Assembly (NCBI RefSeq): GCF_023101205.1
Contig: NZ_CP078078.1
Coordinates: 124,001-188,000 of the forward strand
DNA from: Microbacterium aurugineum
GTDB taxonomy: Bacteria > Actinomycetota > Actinomycetes > Actinomycetales > Microbacteriaceae
Reading direction: 5' to 3'
DNA: 64,000 nucleotides
Numbering within the stretch: the first letter of the stretch is position 1; every line of letters begins with the position of its first letter. A program made the translations under genes and the position numbers. Shown in pieces: positions 17,576 through 26,122 of the stretch. Below the pieces are notes generated by a model. That model was not told the origin of the DNA. It saw nothing but the letters and a program-made list of their open reading frames with translations, and did no database searches.

Positions 17576-19008
17576 GCGTGCGCGCCGTCGCGGCCGTCGA
17601 TCTCGGTGCGACCAGCGGCCGGGTCATGATCGGGCGCGTCGGCGACGGCAGGCTCGACCTCGAGCTCGTCTCGCGGTTCCCCCACGGGTCCGTGGAGCGT
17701 GCCGACGGGCTGCACTGGGATTTCGGCGCCCTTTACGAGAACGTGCTCGAGGGGTTGGCGGAGGCCGTGCGACGCGAGCCGGCGATCGAGAGCATCGGCA
17801 TCGACTCGTGGGCCGTGGACTACGGTCTGATCGCGGGCGGGGAGCTTCTCGCTGAGCCCTTCCACTACCGCGATGAGCGCACCGCGCGCGGCGTCGGCGA
17901 GGTGCACGGGAGCATCCCGTTCCCCGAGCTCTACACACGCAACGGACTGCAGTTCCTGCCCTTCAACACGCTCTACCAGTACCGGATCGACGAGAGGGTC
18001 GCGGATGCCGACACCGCGCTCCTCATCCCCGATCTGATCGCGTTCCTGCTCACAGGTGTTCGTGCCGCCGAGCGTACGAACGCCTCGACGACCGGGCTGC
18101 TCGGAGTGGGTGACGGCGAGTGGGACGTCGACCTCGCAACGCGCATCGGCATCCCGACCCGCGTCCTGCCTCCGCTTCTCGACCCCGGCGCGCTGATCGG
18201 ATCGCTCCGCCCCGAACTCGCCGAGCGGATCGGCAGGACCCTCCCCGTGGTCGCGGTCGGCTCACACGACACCGCCTCTGCCGTGGTAGCGGTCCCGCTG
18301 AGCTCGCCGTCCGCCGCTTACATCTCGTGCGGCACGTGGGGCCTCGTCGGTCTGGAGCTGACCGAGCCCGTGCTGACGGAGGCCGCGCGCGAGGCGAACT
18401 TCACTCACGAGCGCGGCGTCGACGGGCGATACCGCTTCCTGCACAACGTCACCGGCCTGTGGCTGCTGAGTGAGAGCGTGCGCGCCTGGGAGGCGGAGGA
18501 CGGTGCCTCGGTAGACCTGTCAGAGCTGCTCGTGGGGGCGTCCGCGGTCTCGCACCAGGTGCCGCTCTTCGATGCGAACGACCCGTCCCTCAGCGCGCCC
18601 GGTGACATGCCGTCTCGCATCGCCGCGCTGATCCGAGAGGCAGGGGCGGCTGTCCCCGCGAGTCGTGCAGCGTTCGCGCGCAGCATCGTGGAGAGCATCG
18701 CCGCGGCGTTCGCCGAGACGGTTCGGACGGCGTCCACGCTGTCGGGGCGAGAGGTCGACGTGATCCATCTCGTGGGGGGCGGATCACTCAACGCGCTCCT
18801 GTGCCAGGCGACGGCCGACCGCGCCGGCCTTCCCGTGCTGGCCGGCCCCGTCGAGGCGACCGCCCTCGGGAACGTGCTCGTGCAGTGGCGGGCTCTGGAG
18901 GGCGTGGACATCGAGCTGGAAGAGCTGCGCGCGCTGGTCGCCGCGACCCATCCGGTCCGCCGGTTCGACCCGGTCACGCCAGATCCGGGCCGGATGCACA
19001 TTCGTTAG
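17572..19008 (+). CDS. rhaB: rhamnulokinase
   Basis: A 478-residue FGGY-family sugar kinase. The N-terminal phosphate loop DLGATSGRVMIG, the catalytic-Asp region GIDSWAVDYGLI, the adenosine-loop SCGTWGLVG and the C-terminal LVGGGSLNALLCQATAD are all present. It phosphorylates L-rhamnulose at O1 for the aldolase encoded before it. ATG 17572 overlaps the previous stop as ATGA. It is the last gene of the operon, and no clear terminator follows. Confidence 0.94.
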   Translation: MSVRAVAAVDLGATSGRVMIGRVGDGRLDLELVSRFPHGSVERADGLHWDFGALYENVLEGLAEAVRREPAIESIGIDSWAVDYGLIAGGELLAEPFHYRDERTARGVGEVHGSIPFPELYTRNGLQFLPFNTLYQYRIDERVADADTALLIPDLIAFLLTGVRAAERTNASTTGLLGVGDGEWDVDLATRIGIPTRVLPPLLDPGALIGSLRPELAERIGRTLPVVAVGSHDTASAVVAVPLSSPSAAYISCGTWGLVGLELTEPVLTEAAREANFTHERGVDGRYRFLHNVTGLWLLSESVRAWEAEDGASVDLSELLVGASAVSHQVPLFDANDPSLSAPGDMPSRIAALIREAGAAVPASRAAFARSIVESIAAAFAETVRTASTLSGREVDVIHLVGGGSLNALLCQATADRAGLPVLAGPVEATALGNVLVQWRALEGVDIELEELRALVAATHPVRRFDPVTPDPGRMHIR

Positions 19009-19042
19009 ACGCGGGGCCCGGCTGGTCGGTCGTCGGTTCGTC

Positions 19043-19726
19043 TCAGAGCAGGGCGGCGACCTTCGCGGCGGTCTCCTTCGCCGATCCGGGGTTCTGTCCC
19101 GTGACGAGGTGGCCGTCGACGACGGCATGGGAGACGAACGGCAGGAGAGCCTTCTCGTAGTGGGCGCCGCGCTTCTTCATCTCTTCCTCCGCGTTGTACG
19201 GGACAAGTTTGTCCACGCGGGCGAGAACCTCCTCCTGCCAGGCGAAGCCGGTGACCTTCCGGTCAGCGACGAGGAGAGAGCCGTCGGAGAGTCGCGTGTT
19301 GAGCAGCCCGCAATAGCCGTGGCAGACCGAGGACACGACTCCTCCGCGTTCCCAGATCTCTCGGGTGATCCGCTGCAGTCCTTCACTCTCGGGGAAGTCG
19401 TACATCACGGCATGACCGCCGGTGAAGTAGATCGCGTCGTGGTCCGCGGCGTCGATCTGGTCCGGGCGCAGGGTGTTCTCCAAGAGCGCCATGCGTGCGG
19501 GGTCGTCGCGCCAGGCTCTGGCGGTCTTGTCGTAGCTGGGGAACCTCAGCGAACGAGGTTCCAGCGGTGAGGCACCGCCCTGCGGACTGACGATCCGTTG
19601 CTCGAAGCCACGCTTCTCGAACACCTCCCACGCATGGGTGAGTTCCGACAGCCACAGGCCGGTCGCGTGCGAGGGGGCGTCGTAGTGGCCGACGTTGGTG
19701 ACGACGTGAAGAATGCGTCTGGTCAT
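19043..19726 (-). CDS. DJ-1/PfpI-family protein (type 1 glutamine amidotransferase-like)
   Basis: A 227-residue protein with the nucleophile-elbow motif SVCHGYCGLL (Cys about residue 137) and the start RILHVVTNVGHYD, like Hsp31/glyoxalase III type members. Such proteins act as glyoxalases, chaperones or deglycases. The specific role is unknown. Its ATG overlaps the stop of the TetR gene as ATGA, so the two form an operon, and a GGGAGAGA Shine-Dalgarno precedes it. Confidence 0.85.
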   Translation of the reverse strand: MTRRILHVVTNVGHYDAPSHATGLWLSELTHAWEVFEKRGFEQRIVSPQGGASPLEPRSLRFPSYDKTARAWRDDPARMALLENTLRPDQIDAADHDAIYFTGGHAVMYDFPESEGLQRITREIWERGGVVSSVCHGYCGLLNTRLSDGSLLVADRKVTGFAWQEEVLARVDKLVPYNAEEEMKKRGAHYEKALLPFVSHAVVDGHLVTGQNPGSAKETAAKVAALL

Positions 19727-20355
19727 GAGATCTCTCCCGGGGTGGTGTCGACCAACTGCAGAGATGCGGGTCGGAGGGGGACAGCGAGGATCGCGCCGAC
19801 GACGGTGTGTACGCGTGCGGACACCGCGTCGGCGGGTTCCGGGCGGAGCTTTCCGTCGAGGTGCAGGAACGCCAACCCGTGAGCCAGGCTCCACAGGGCA
19901 GTCGACAGATTCGGGACGTCCGCCCCGGGGAGCAACCGCTCGACAGCCTCGTTCAGGACGGTGTGCAGTTCCGCGGACGCCGTCACCCGCTCGGCGTTCG
20001 CGTCGTCGCACTCGTTCCCGAACATCAGTCGGAAGACCGCGGGACGACGCATCGCGAAGGCCACGTAGGCGATGCCGAGCTCTGCGATGACATCGGCCGC
20101 GGACGACGACGCCGGGGCGCTGTCGAGTGCGGCGGCGAGGTCTGCCCGCAAGTCATGGAACCCTTCGACGGCGACGGCGGAGTCCAGCGCCTCGCGATCG
20201 GCGAAGTGCCGATACGGGGCGGCCGGCGACACCCCTGCTCGACGCGCGACGGCGCGCAGAGAGAACGGCTCGCCTGATTCGAGCACCTGGATCGCCGCGT
20301 CGATGAGAGCAGCGCGAAGATCACCGTGGTGGTAGGTCTTCTCCGATGTTGACAC
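19723..20355 (-). CDS. TetR-family regulator
   Basis: A 210-residue regulator with helix-turn-helix FSLRAVARRAGVSPAAPYRHF at about residues 32-52 and a C-terminal domain of the WHG/TetR_C_33 kind. The start is GTG 20355. It is cotranscribed with the DJ-1-like gene and divergent from an epimerase gene. Two related operator copies lie in the shared promoter, one over its own start codon, so autorepression and control of the neighbour are likely. Confidence 0.9.
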   Translation of the reverse strand: MSTSEKTYHHGDLRAALIDAAIQVLESGEPFSLRAVARRAGVSPAAPYRHFADREALDSAVAVEGFHDLRADLAAALDSAPASSSAADVIAELGIAYVAFAMRRPAVFRLMFGNECDDANAERVTASAELHTVLNEAVERLLPGADVPNLSTALWSLAHGLAFLHLDGKLRPEPADAVSARVHTVVGAILAVPLRPASLQLVDTTPGEIS

Positions 20356-20398
20356 TGTTCACCATCCTTCCGTACGATGATGTAAACAGTGTAAACAT
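20346..20398. promoter_or_regulatory. paired TetR-type operators between the TetR gene and the epimerase
   Basis: TGTAAACAGTGTAAACAT occupies 20381-20398. Its reverse complement matches 20346-20363 (ATGTTGACACTGTTCACC) at 15 of 18 bases. The two copies face each other and bracket the divergent promoters, and the left copy covers the GTG start of the regulator. Each copy also contains the direct repeat GTAAAC-N3-GTAAAC. The binding protein is presumably the adjacent TetR. Confidence 0.7.
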
Positions 20399-20436
20399 AC
20401 CGCACGGATCCAGCGATCGGAAGTCGAGAAGAAAGA

Positions 20437-21390
20437 ATGCAGACCATACTGGGCGCGAACGGCCAGATCGCCGTCGAGCTCGCGCGAGAGCTGAGCCGAA
20501 ACCACGCATCCCCGCTCAGGCTCGTCAGCCGCAACCCCCGAAGAGTCAACGACACCGACGACCTCAAGAGCGCCGACCTGCTCGATGCGGCTCAGACGCG
20601 GGCCGCGGTTCAGGGGAGCGACGTGGTGTACTTCGCGGCCGGGTTGCCCGCGGACACAGCGCTGTGGGAGCGGCAGTTCCCGAGGATGCTCAAGAACGCC
20701 CTCGACGCGACCCGTGCGGCCGGCGCCAGGTTCGCGTACTTCGACAACACCTACATGTATCCGCAGGATGACCGGGTGCAGACCGAGAGCACGCCCTTCG
20801 AGCCCGTCGGACCGAAGGGTCGGGTCCGGGCGGCGATGGCGTCGATGGTGCTCGACGAGATGGCGCGTGGTGACATCCCCGTCCTGATCGCCCGTGCCCC
20901 GGAGTTCTACGGGCCGGGGAGAACACAGAGCTTCACGAACGCTCTCATCGTCGACCGGATCAGGAACGGCAAGCGCCCGTTCGTCCCTGTGCGAGATGAC
21001 GTCCAGCGCACCCTGATCTGGACGCCCGACGCGAGCCGTGCTCTCGCGGCACTCGGCACCACCGAGGATGCCTTCCAGCAGACGTGGCATCTGCCCACCG
21101 ATCCCGACCGTCCCACCTACCGACAGTTCGTCTCCCTGGTGAGCGACGCGTTCGACCGGCCGCGCCCACCCGCCTACACCGTTCTTCCGACGTGGATGCT
21201 GGGGGCGGCCGGGCTCGTGTCCCCGCAGGCGCGGGAGATCAGAGAACTGCTCCCGCGGTACGAGCACGACAACAGATTCGACTCCACGAAGTTCGCTCGG
21301 CGGTTCCCCGAATTCGAGGTCACCAGCTACCGTCGCGGCGTGGATCTTCTCCGCGGCGCATCGCTTGAGGAGCAGCCCGGCGGATCCTAA
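20437..21390 (+). CDS. NAD(P)-dependent epimerase-like SDR protein
   Basis: A 317-residue extended SDR. The dinucleotide motif is at the very start (ILGANGQIAVELAREL), and YFDNTYMYPQ and APEFYGPGRTQSF give the catalytic-Tyr and sugar-loop regions. It resembles epimerase-like oxidoreductases without a defined substrate. A GAAGAAAG Shine-Dalgarno precedes ATG 20437. It is divergent from the TetR/DJ-1 pair and lies next to their operators, so it is likely controlled by that TetR. A weak hairpin follows the stop near 21405-21445. Confidence 0.82.
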   Translation: MQTILGANGQIAVELARELSRNHASPLRLVSRNPRRVNDTDDLKSADLLDAAQTRAAVQGSDVVYFAAGLPADTALWERQFPRMLKNALDATRAAGARFAYFDNTYMYPQDDRVQTESTPFEPVGPKGRVRAAMASMVLDEMARGDIPVLIARAPEFYGPGRTQSFTNALIVDRIRNGKRPFVPVRDDVQRTLIWTPDASRALAALGTTEDAFQQTWHLPTDPDRPTYRQFVSLVSDAFDRPRPPAYTVLPTWMLGAAGLVSPQAREIRELLPRYEHDNRFDSTKFARRFPEFEVTSYRRGVDLLRGASLEEQPGGS

Positions 21391-21516
21391 AATAAGGGTG
21401 AATTCCGGCGGGCTGAAGGGCGCCCGTCGACCCATCGGGCAGGGTTCCGATCTCTGGTCGCAGGGTCGTGCGTTCCTCTCGGTCACCGCCTTTGGCTGAT
21501 TGATTGGAGTGTTGCG

Positions 21517-21801
21517 ATGTTTACGATGCCCGATCCCCGATTCGAGCTCCGCAAGATCACCGAGACCGAGTGGTTGATCCTCGACCATCGCTACGAGTCG
21601 AATGATTCCCGGCGCACCGTCGCGTGCGTGTACCAGTTGGATGCGGTCGAGGTGGACGTGCTGTGGCTGCGAGACCTTCCGCTCGCCACCTCGTACATGT
21701 CGGCGGCCGACGTGCTGGAAGACGTCCAGCGCTTCCACGCCCCTGCGCGCGACCGCAGGCCGGTGGCGATCCCGCACCGGCCGCCGCTCGCCACCGCCTG
21801 A
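21517..21801 (+). CDS. conserved hypothetical small protein
   Basis: A 94-residue soluble protein (FELRKITETEWLILDHRY, then VDVLWLRDLPLATSY). I do not recognise a family. It has normal codon bias and a TTGGAG Shine-Dalgarno 6 nt before ATG 21517. A strong hairpin just after the stop supports it as a monocistronic unit. Confidence 0.7.
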   Translation: MFTMPDPRFELRKITETEWLILDHRYESNDSRRTVACVYQLDAVEVDVLWLRDLPLATSYMSAADVLEDVQRFHAPARDRRPVAIPHRPPLATA

Positions 21802-21807
21802 GCACGG

Positions 21808-21839
21808 CCTGGCGAGGCGGATTGTCGCGCCTCGCCAGG
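21808..21839 (+). terminator. strong hairpin terminator
   Basis: A perfect 12-bp stem CCTGGCGAGGCG/CGCCTCGCCAGG with an 8-nt loop begins 6 nt after the stop of the 94-residue gene. No T-tract follows, as is common in high-GC actinobacteria. Confidence 0.75.
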
Positions 21840-21915
21840 TCGCGTGTCAACGGGGAGTCGGCGACGGGGTTCGAGAGCAAGACTGGCGTCACCGCTGATG
21901 CGATTGGAGACTGCG

Positions 21916-22077
21916 ATGTCAGACCCGCAGATGTACCCGGACGAGGAGCGCGAAGTCGAGGCCGAAGGCATCGACCCGGACATCCCCTCGACCGACGACG
22001 ATCGAGTCGTTCCCGAGGATGAGGAAGATCAGGAGCGCGACGAGGACGACGACATCGATCTCGCTGACCTGCCGTAG
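21916..22077 (+). CDS. very acidic small protein
   Basis: 53 residues starting MSDPQMYPDEEREVE and ending DEDDDIDLADLP. Nearly half the residues are Asp or Glu. The start is ATG 21916, preceded by TTGGAGA. The reading frame is open to 21844, but the extension is basic and unlike the rest. The function is unknown. Such acidic peptides can bind cations or basic partners. Confidence 0.65.
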   Translation: MSDPQMYPDEEREVEAEGIDPDIPSTDDDRVVPEDEEDQERDEDDDIDLADLP

Positions 22078-22120
22078 CGGTCGACGGTTCGACGTCCGGA
22101 GTCGCTCTGGAACCCACAAG

Positions 22121-22194
22121 TGGAGGGGCTGACGGGAATCGAACCCGCGCTGTCTGCTTGGGAAGCAGAAGTTCTACCATTGAACTACAGCCCC
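22121..22194 (-). tRNA. tRNA-Gly(CCC)
   Basis: On the minus strand the acceptor GGGGCTG pairs with CAGCCCC, then comes discriminator T and an encoded CCA. The anticodon arm is TCTGC-TTCCCAA-GCAGA, giving anticodon CCC, and the T-arm contains GGTTCGATTCC. All four stems form by eye. Confidence 0.95.
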
Positions 22195-22295
22195 GCACCC
22201 GCATCCGAGGAGCAGGTGAAGGCCAGCCTACCTGCACGCCGCCCGATGGCCAAAGCAACGCGGCACGGTCGCGGCCTGGCAACTAGGCTGGTGCC

Positions 22296-22901
22296 GTGCT
22301 TCTCAGCGATCGCGACATCAGAGCAGAACTCGCATCCGGCCGCGTCGGCCTCGAGCCGCGCGAAGAGGGGATGATCCAGCCGTCGAGCATCGACGTGCGC
22401 CTGGACCGCTACTTCCGGCTGTTCGACAACCACAAGTACCCTTTCATCGACCCGTCGGTCGATCAGCCGGAGCTCACGCGTCTGATCGAGGTCGATCCCG
22501 AGGAGCCGTTCATCCTGCACCCCGGCGAGTTCGCACTCGGCGCGACGTTCGAGCAGGTCACCCTCCCGGATGACATCGCCGCCCGTCTCGAGGGCAAGTC
22601 TTCGCTCGGGCGCCTCGGGCTCATCACGCACTCGACGGCCGGGTTCATCGACCCGGGGTTCACCGGTCACGTGACGCTGGAGCTCGCGAACGTCGCGACC
22701 CTGCCGATCAAGCTGTGGCCGGGGATGAAGATCGGGCAGCTCTGCTTCTTCCGGCTGACCTCACCGGCCGAAAGCCCCTACGGGTCCGGCCCCTACGGCA
22801 ATCGTTACCAGGGGCAGCGCGGACCGACGGCCTCGCGGTCGTTCCAGAACTTCCATCGAACGGACGTCGGCGTGACCGACGTCGGAGCAGTCGGAGGCTG
22901 A
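22296..22901 (+). CDS. dcd: dCTP deaminase
   Basis: A 201-residue trimeric dUTPase-fold enzyme, with [16 protein letters not shown] near the start, [12 protein letters not shown] and the catalytic [18 protein letters not shown]. It deaminates dCTP to dUTP. The Mycobacterium homologue also hydrolyses dUTP, so a bifunctional activity is possible here. The promoter is canonical: -10 TAGGCT (22284-22289), 6 nt, then GTG 22296, so the mRNA is leaderless. A small membrane protein follows at once. Confidence 0.95.
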   Translation: MLLSDRDIRAELASGRVGLEPREEGMIQPSSIDVRLDRYFRLFDNHKYPFIDPSVDQPELTRLIEVDPEEPFILHPGEFALGATFEQVTLPDDIAARLEGKSSLGRLGLITHSTAGFIDPGFTGHVTLELANVATLPIKLWPGMKIGQLCFFRLTSPAESPYGSGPYGNRYQGQRGPTASRSFQNFHRTDVGVTDVGAVGG

Positions 22902-22902
22902 G

Positions 22903-23379
22903 ATGAGCGACATCAGCGGCACCACCCCGGAAGAACCGATCGAGCCTGAGGAGGGCGGGGTTCCCGAGGAGCCGCTGATTCCGCCCGCGGATGCGGTGAT
23001 CCCGCCGCCCCCGCCCGACATCCCGATCCCGGACGGTCTGCTGGCCCCGCCCTCATCCGCAGCGATCCCGCCGGCGGACGCGGTGATCCCGCCGCCTCCG
23101 CCCGAGACGCGCCGTCGCTCCGACCGCCCGCGCCCGACTCCCGCGATCCTCGATGGTGAGCCTCCCGCCGCCGTCGCCGACGACTGGGCACAGCCGTCGG
23201 TCGCGCCGGAGGTTCCGACCTCCGGCGGCTACGGCGGCCTCACGGTGGCGATCTTCGTCTTCCTCTTCGTGCTCCTGATCGCCGCGATCGGCCTCGTGGT
23301 GTTCCTGCTCAACACCGTGAGCTTCCCCTGGGCGAGTAGCGACAGTGCGGTGTCGCTCGCCGTCGCCCTGCGGCTCTGA
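22903..23379 (+). CDS. proline-rich single-pass membrane protein
   Basis: 158 residues. The N-terminal two thirds are Pro/Glu-rich and unstructured, with the direct repeat IPPADAVIPPPPP present twice (about residues 26-38 and 54-66). One membrane helix follows (FVFLFVLLIAAIGLVVFLL, about residues 118-140). The start ATG 22903 is 1 nt after the dcd stop and has GGAGG within the end of dcd, so the two are cotranscribed. The function is unknown. Confidence 0.72.
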   Translation: MSDISGTTPEEPIEPEEGGVPEEPLIPPADAVIPPPPPDIPIPDGLLAPPSSAAIPPADAVIPPPPPETRRRSDRPRPTPAILDGEPPAAVADDWAQPSVAPEVPTSGGYGGLTVAIFVFLFVLLIAAIGLVVFLLNTVSFPWASSDSAVSLAVALRL

Positions 23380-23383
23380 GGAG

Positions 23384-23414
23384 CCGGCGTTCGGCGCCGA
23401 CCATCGGACGCCGG
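23384..23414. terminator. bidirectional hairpin between convergent genes
   Basis: The stem CCGGCGT/ACGCCGG (7 bp) encloses a smaller CGGCGCCG palindrome. It sits between the proline-rich protein gene and the convergent GH9 gene and may serve both as a transcription stop. Confidence 0.5.
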
Positions 23415-23430
23415 ACAGCGAAGATCGCGC

Positions 23431-25173
23431 TCAACTCGCGCTGACCGCGAGCAGGAACCACGCCGAGTGCGGGATCCACTGCTCCGCCCAGCGCCACGAG
23501 TCCGGGCCCTCGGTGGTCTCGGGGGTCAGAAAGGCGATGCCGTTCTCGTCGTCGGGGTGACTCGTGATGCCGTTCACGATGCCGCCGGGCAGGTTCGGGA
23601 AGTCGGGAGTGTACTCGACGTTGTTGCGCCCCCTACCCTGCAGCATGCACACGTCGAAGGGGTTGCGTCCGAGCACCCAGTGCACCTGGTCGGCCGCGAA
23701 GCGCCGCAGTTGCGTCGCTTGCACAGAATCGCACGCTGGAAGGTCGGCGACTCCAAGGGCCGAGAACGCGAGAGAACCCAGGTTCGCGTTCTCGCCTTGC
23801 CACCAGTAGCCGGTGTCGTTCTCGTGGGGGAAGAAGAATGCGTCGCGCACGCTGCCGCCTCGCGGCTGCACTCGCTGGCGCGGATACCCGAACGGATTGT
23901 CGACGGCCTGCGTGCGTCGCAACACATCTTGCATGACCGCCAGCGCCAGCTCGCGCGCCGTGTCGCCGAAGCGCGCATCGGGCACGAGCTCGGCGTAGCG
24001 GAGCAGGGCGATCACCGGCAGGCCCGCTTCGACGGCAGAGAAGAATGGCCGTCCGTCCTCCCAGGCCTCGAACCAACCCGGCTCGTCGGGCGAGGTGCGG
24101 TAGCGGTCGATCAGGGCCGCGGCGCGACGATCCGCCGCCGCGACGAATCGCTCGGCGTCCACGCCATCCGCGCCATCCGTCGCCGCGACGAGCTCGGCCG
24201 CTGCGAGCAGGGCGCAGTATTCGTCGACGACCGACTCGGAACTGTTCGTCAGGGCTCCGGTCTTGAGGTCGAGCCCGAACAGATACTCCGTGTTATGCGC
24301 CTCGAGGTCGTCGAAGGCACCGACGGCGGCCGCGAGATACTCGGCGCTCGAGAAGGCGCCGTGTTCTTGCTCCCTCGACGCCCGGGCGAGCGCGGCGATC
24401 GCCAGCCCGCCGCCGCCACGATACGAGGCGCGATAGCGGTCGGTGCGTACGCATTCCGGTAGCGGCGCATTGATCACGCGCTCCTCGAGCTGCTTGGTGA
24501 GCGCATCGAAGATTCCGCTGTAGAACGCACCGTCCGGCGTGCGGAAGCGCACCAGGAAGTCGGCGCCGAACAGGGCCTCGTCACGCAGTCGCGCACCGAG
24601 CGCCTTGTGGAAGCGCGGATGTCGCTCAGCCAGCCGGTCCCGAGCCTCCAGGAACGCCCACGCACACAGCGGGATCTGCTGCGGGCTCATGGTCGGGGAA
24701 TAGGTCAGATGGCTGAGGAATTTGCTGGTGTCGCCCGAGGCGTCGAGCCAGCCCCCGCGAGCATCCACCGTGAATCCGGAATCGTCTGCATAACGCAGCG
24801 CTGCGGCATCCTTGCGCTCGATCTCACCGCTGGAGCGAGCCGCCTTGAAGGCGAACAAGATGTCGGAGAGCGTGCCTGCCGCCAGGCGCTCGACGCCGAT
24901 CATGAACGGCGGAGACGAGACGACTTCGTCGCCGACCGAGGCCAGGAGCGCGTATCGGCCCGGAGCGTTGACCTCGTCGAAGTCGACGCGCGCGTATGCA
25001 CCGGTCTGCCAGGCGTCGACTGTCGCGGTGGGGCGGGTGGAGAGACGCACACGGGAGTCATCGTCGAGCGACAGCAGCTCGACGTGCGGCATCTCCCCGG
25101 GATGCGGCACCTCGACGAGCGCCGACTTCGGGGCCGCGGAGTCGTAGCCGAGGTGGTTGGTGAGAATGCGCAT
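23431..25173 (-). CDS. intracellular glycoside hydrolase family 9 protein
   Basis: 580 residues with no signal peptide. Residues about 1-95 form the CelD_N Ig-like domain (ILTNHLGYDSAAPKSALVE) and the rest is the alpha/alpha-barrel. The catalytic-base motif reads GGWLDASGDTSKF, with a Ser between DA and GD unlike the DAGD of extracellular cellulases. The C-terminal acid region is WRWAEQWIPHSAWF, and WVLGRNPFD is conserved. Cytoplasmic GH9 enzymes of this shape act as exo-beta-glucosidases or glucosaminidases on imported oligosaccharides. It is the last gene of an operon with a CUT1 importer. Substrate inferred, not shown. Confidence 0.85.
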   Translation of the reverse strand: MRILTNHLGYDSAAPKSALVEVPHPGEMPHVELLSLDDDSRVRLSTRPTATVDAWQTGAYARVDFDEVNAPGRYALLASVGDEVVSSPPFMIGVERLAAGTLSDILFAFKAARSSGEIERKDAAALRYADDSGFTVDARGGWLDASGDTSKFLSHLTYSPTMSPQQIPLCAWAFLEARDRLAERHPRFHKALGARLRDEALFGADFLVRFRTPDGAFYSGIFDALTKQLEERVINAPLPECVRTDRYRASYRGGGGLAIAALARASREQEHGAFSSAEYLAAAVGAFDDLEAHNTEYLFGLDLKTGALTNSSESVVDEYCALLAAAELVAATDGADGVDAERFVAAADRRAAALIDRYRTSPDEPGWFEAWEDGRPFFSAVEAGLPVIALLRYAELVPDARFGDTARELALAVMQDVLRRTQAVDNPFGYPRQRVQPRGGSVRDAFFFPHENDTGYWWQGENANLGSLAFSALGVADLPACDSVQATQLRRFAADQVHWVLGRNPFDVCMLQGRGRNNVEYTPDFPNLPGGIVNGITSHPDDENGIAFLTPETTEGPDSWRWAEQWIPHSAWFLLAVSAS

Positions 25174-25174
25174 G

Positions 25175-26122
25175 TCAGCCCTTGAGTGCTCCGGCGAGGA
25201 CCGCGTTCTCCATCTTCTCCGCGAACACGGCGTAGACGAGATACGCGGGGATCAAGGTGATGAGGATGCCGGCGGCAAGAACACCGTACTGCGCGGCGTT
25301 CGCGATCGAGAGCGTCGGGAGTGCGACCTGGGCCGTACGCAGCGATGCTTCGGGGCCGATGATCACGAGGGAGAAGAAGTACTCGTTCCAGAACGATAGG
25401 AAGTTGAGGATCGCGACCACCGTGAGCGTCGGGATCGCGAGCGGCACATAGACCGACCACAGCACGCGCAGGGGACCGGCACCGTCGAGCAGCGCTGACT
25501 CCTCGAGCTCCGCTGGCACGGCGCGCATCGCCTGGGTCAGCAGGATCACCGTGAGCGGCATGGCCGACGCCGGGAGGAACAGGATCAGGAACTCCCGCGT
25601 GTGGAACAGTCCCATCATGATCGACAGGAGCACGGTGGGTACCAGCGCGGCGAAACCGGGGATGAGGAACCCGAGCGCGAACACGCGCTCCACCATCTGG
25701 CCGACCGCGCCCTTCGCACGGGCCAGGGCGAATGCTGCCGGCACCGCGAGCGCGAGGGTGAGGATCTCGGCACCGATCGTGATGTATGCCGAGTTCAGCA
25801 GGGCCGTGCCGAGCGAGGCCTGTGAGAACGCCAGGCCGAAGTTGTCGAAGGTGAGCGGTGTGAAGGGGGAGAACGGCTGGTTGAAGATGTCGGTGTTGTG
25901 CTTGAACGCCGAGATCACCAGGTAGTAGAGCGGCGCGGCGAGCAGCACCACGTACAGCCAGACGCCCGCGTGTGCGAGGTACTTCATCGGGCCGGTGCGG
26001 GCGAGGGCCCCGCCGCGGCCGCGTCGACGACGCGCGGTCGGGCGCGAGGGGGGAGCAGGATGCTGCGCGGAGGAGGTCTGCGGGGCCGGAGCGGAGACGA
26101 CGGTCATGAGGGCGGGTCCCAT
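25175..26122 (-). CDS. carbohydrate ABC importer permease (MalG type)
   Basis: 315 residues and six membrane helices, with the permease EAA loop VPAELEESALLDGAGPLRVLW. The N-terminus is a long basic cytoplasmic tail (RPTARRRRGRGG). ATG 26122 overlaps the stop of the preceding permease as TGATG, so it is preferred. ATG 26107 is an alternative. It pairs with the next-upstream permease. No ATPase is in this cassette, so a shared MsmK-type ATPase elsewhere is likely. Confidence 0.87.
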   Translation of the reverse strand: MGPALMTVVSAPAPQTSSAQHPAPPSRPTARRRRGRGGALARTGPMKYLAHAGVWLYVVLLAAPLYYLVISAFKHNTDIFNQPFSPFTPLTFDNFGLAFSQASLGTALLNSAYITIGAEILTLALAVPAAFALARAKGAVGQMVERVFALGFLIPGFAALVPTVLLSIMMGLFHTREFLILFLPASAMPLTVILLTQAMRAVPAELEESALLDGAGPLRVLWSVYVPLAIPTLTVVAILNFLSFWNEYFFSLVIIGPEASLRTAQVALPTLSIANAAQYGVLAAGILITLIPAYLVYAVFAEKMENAVLAGALKG

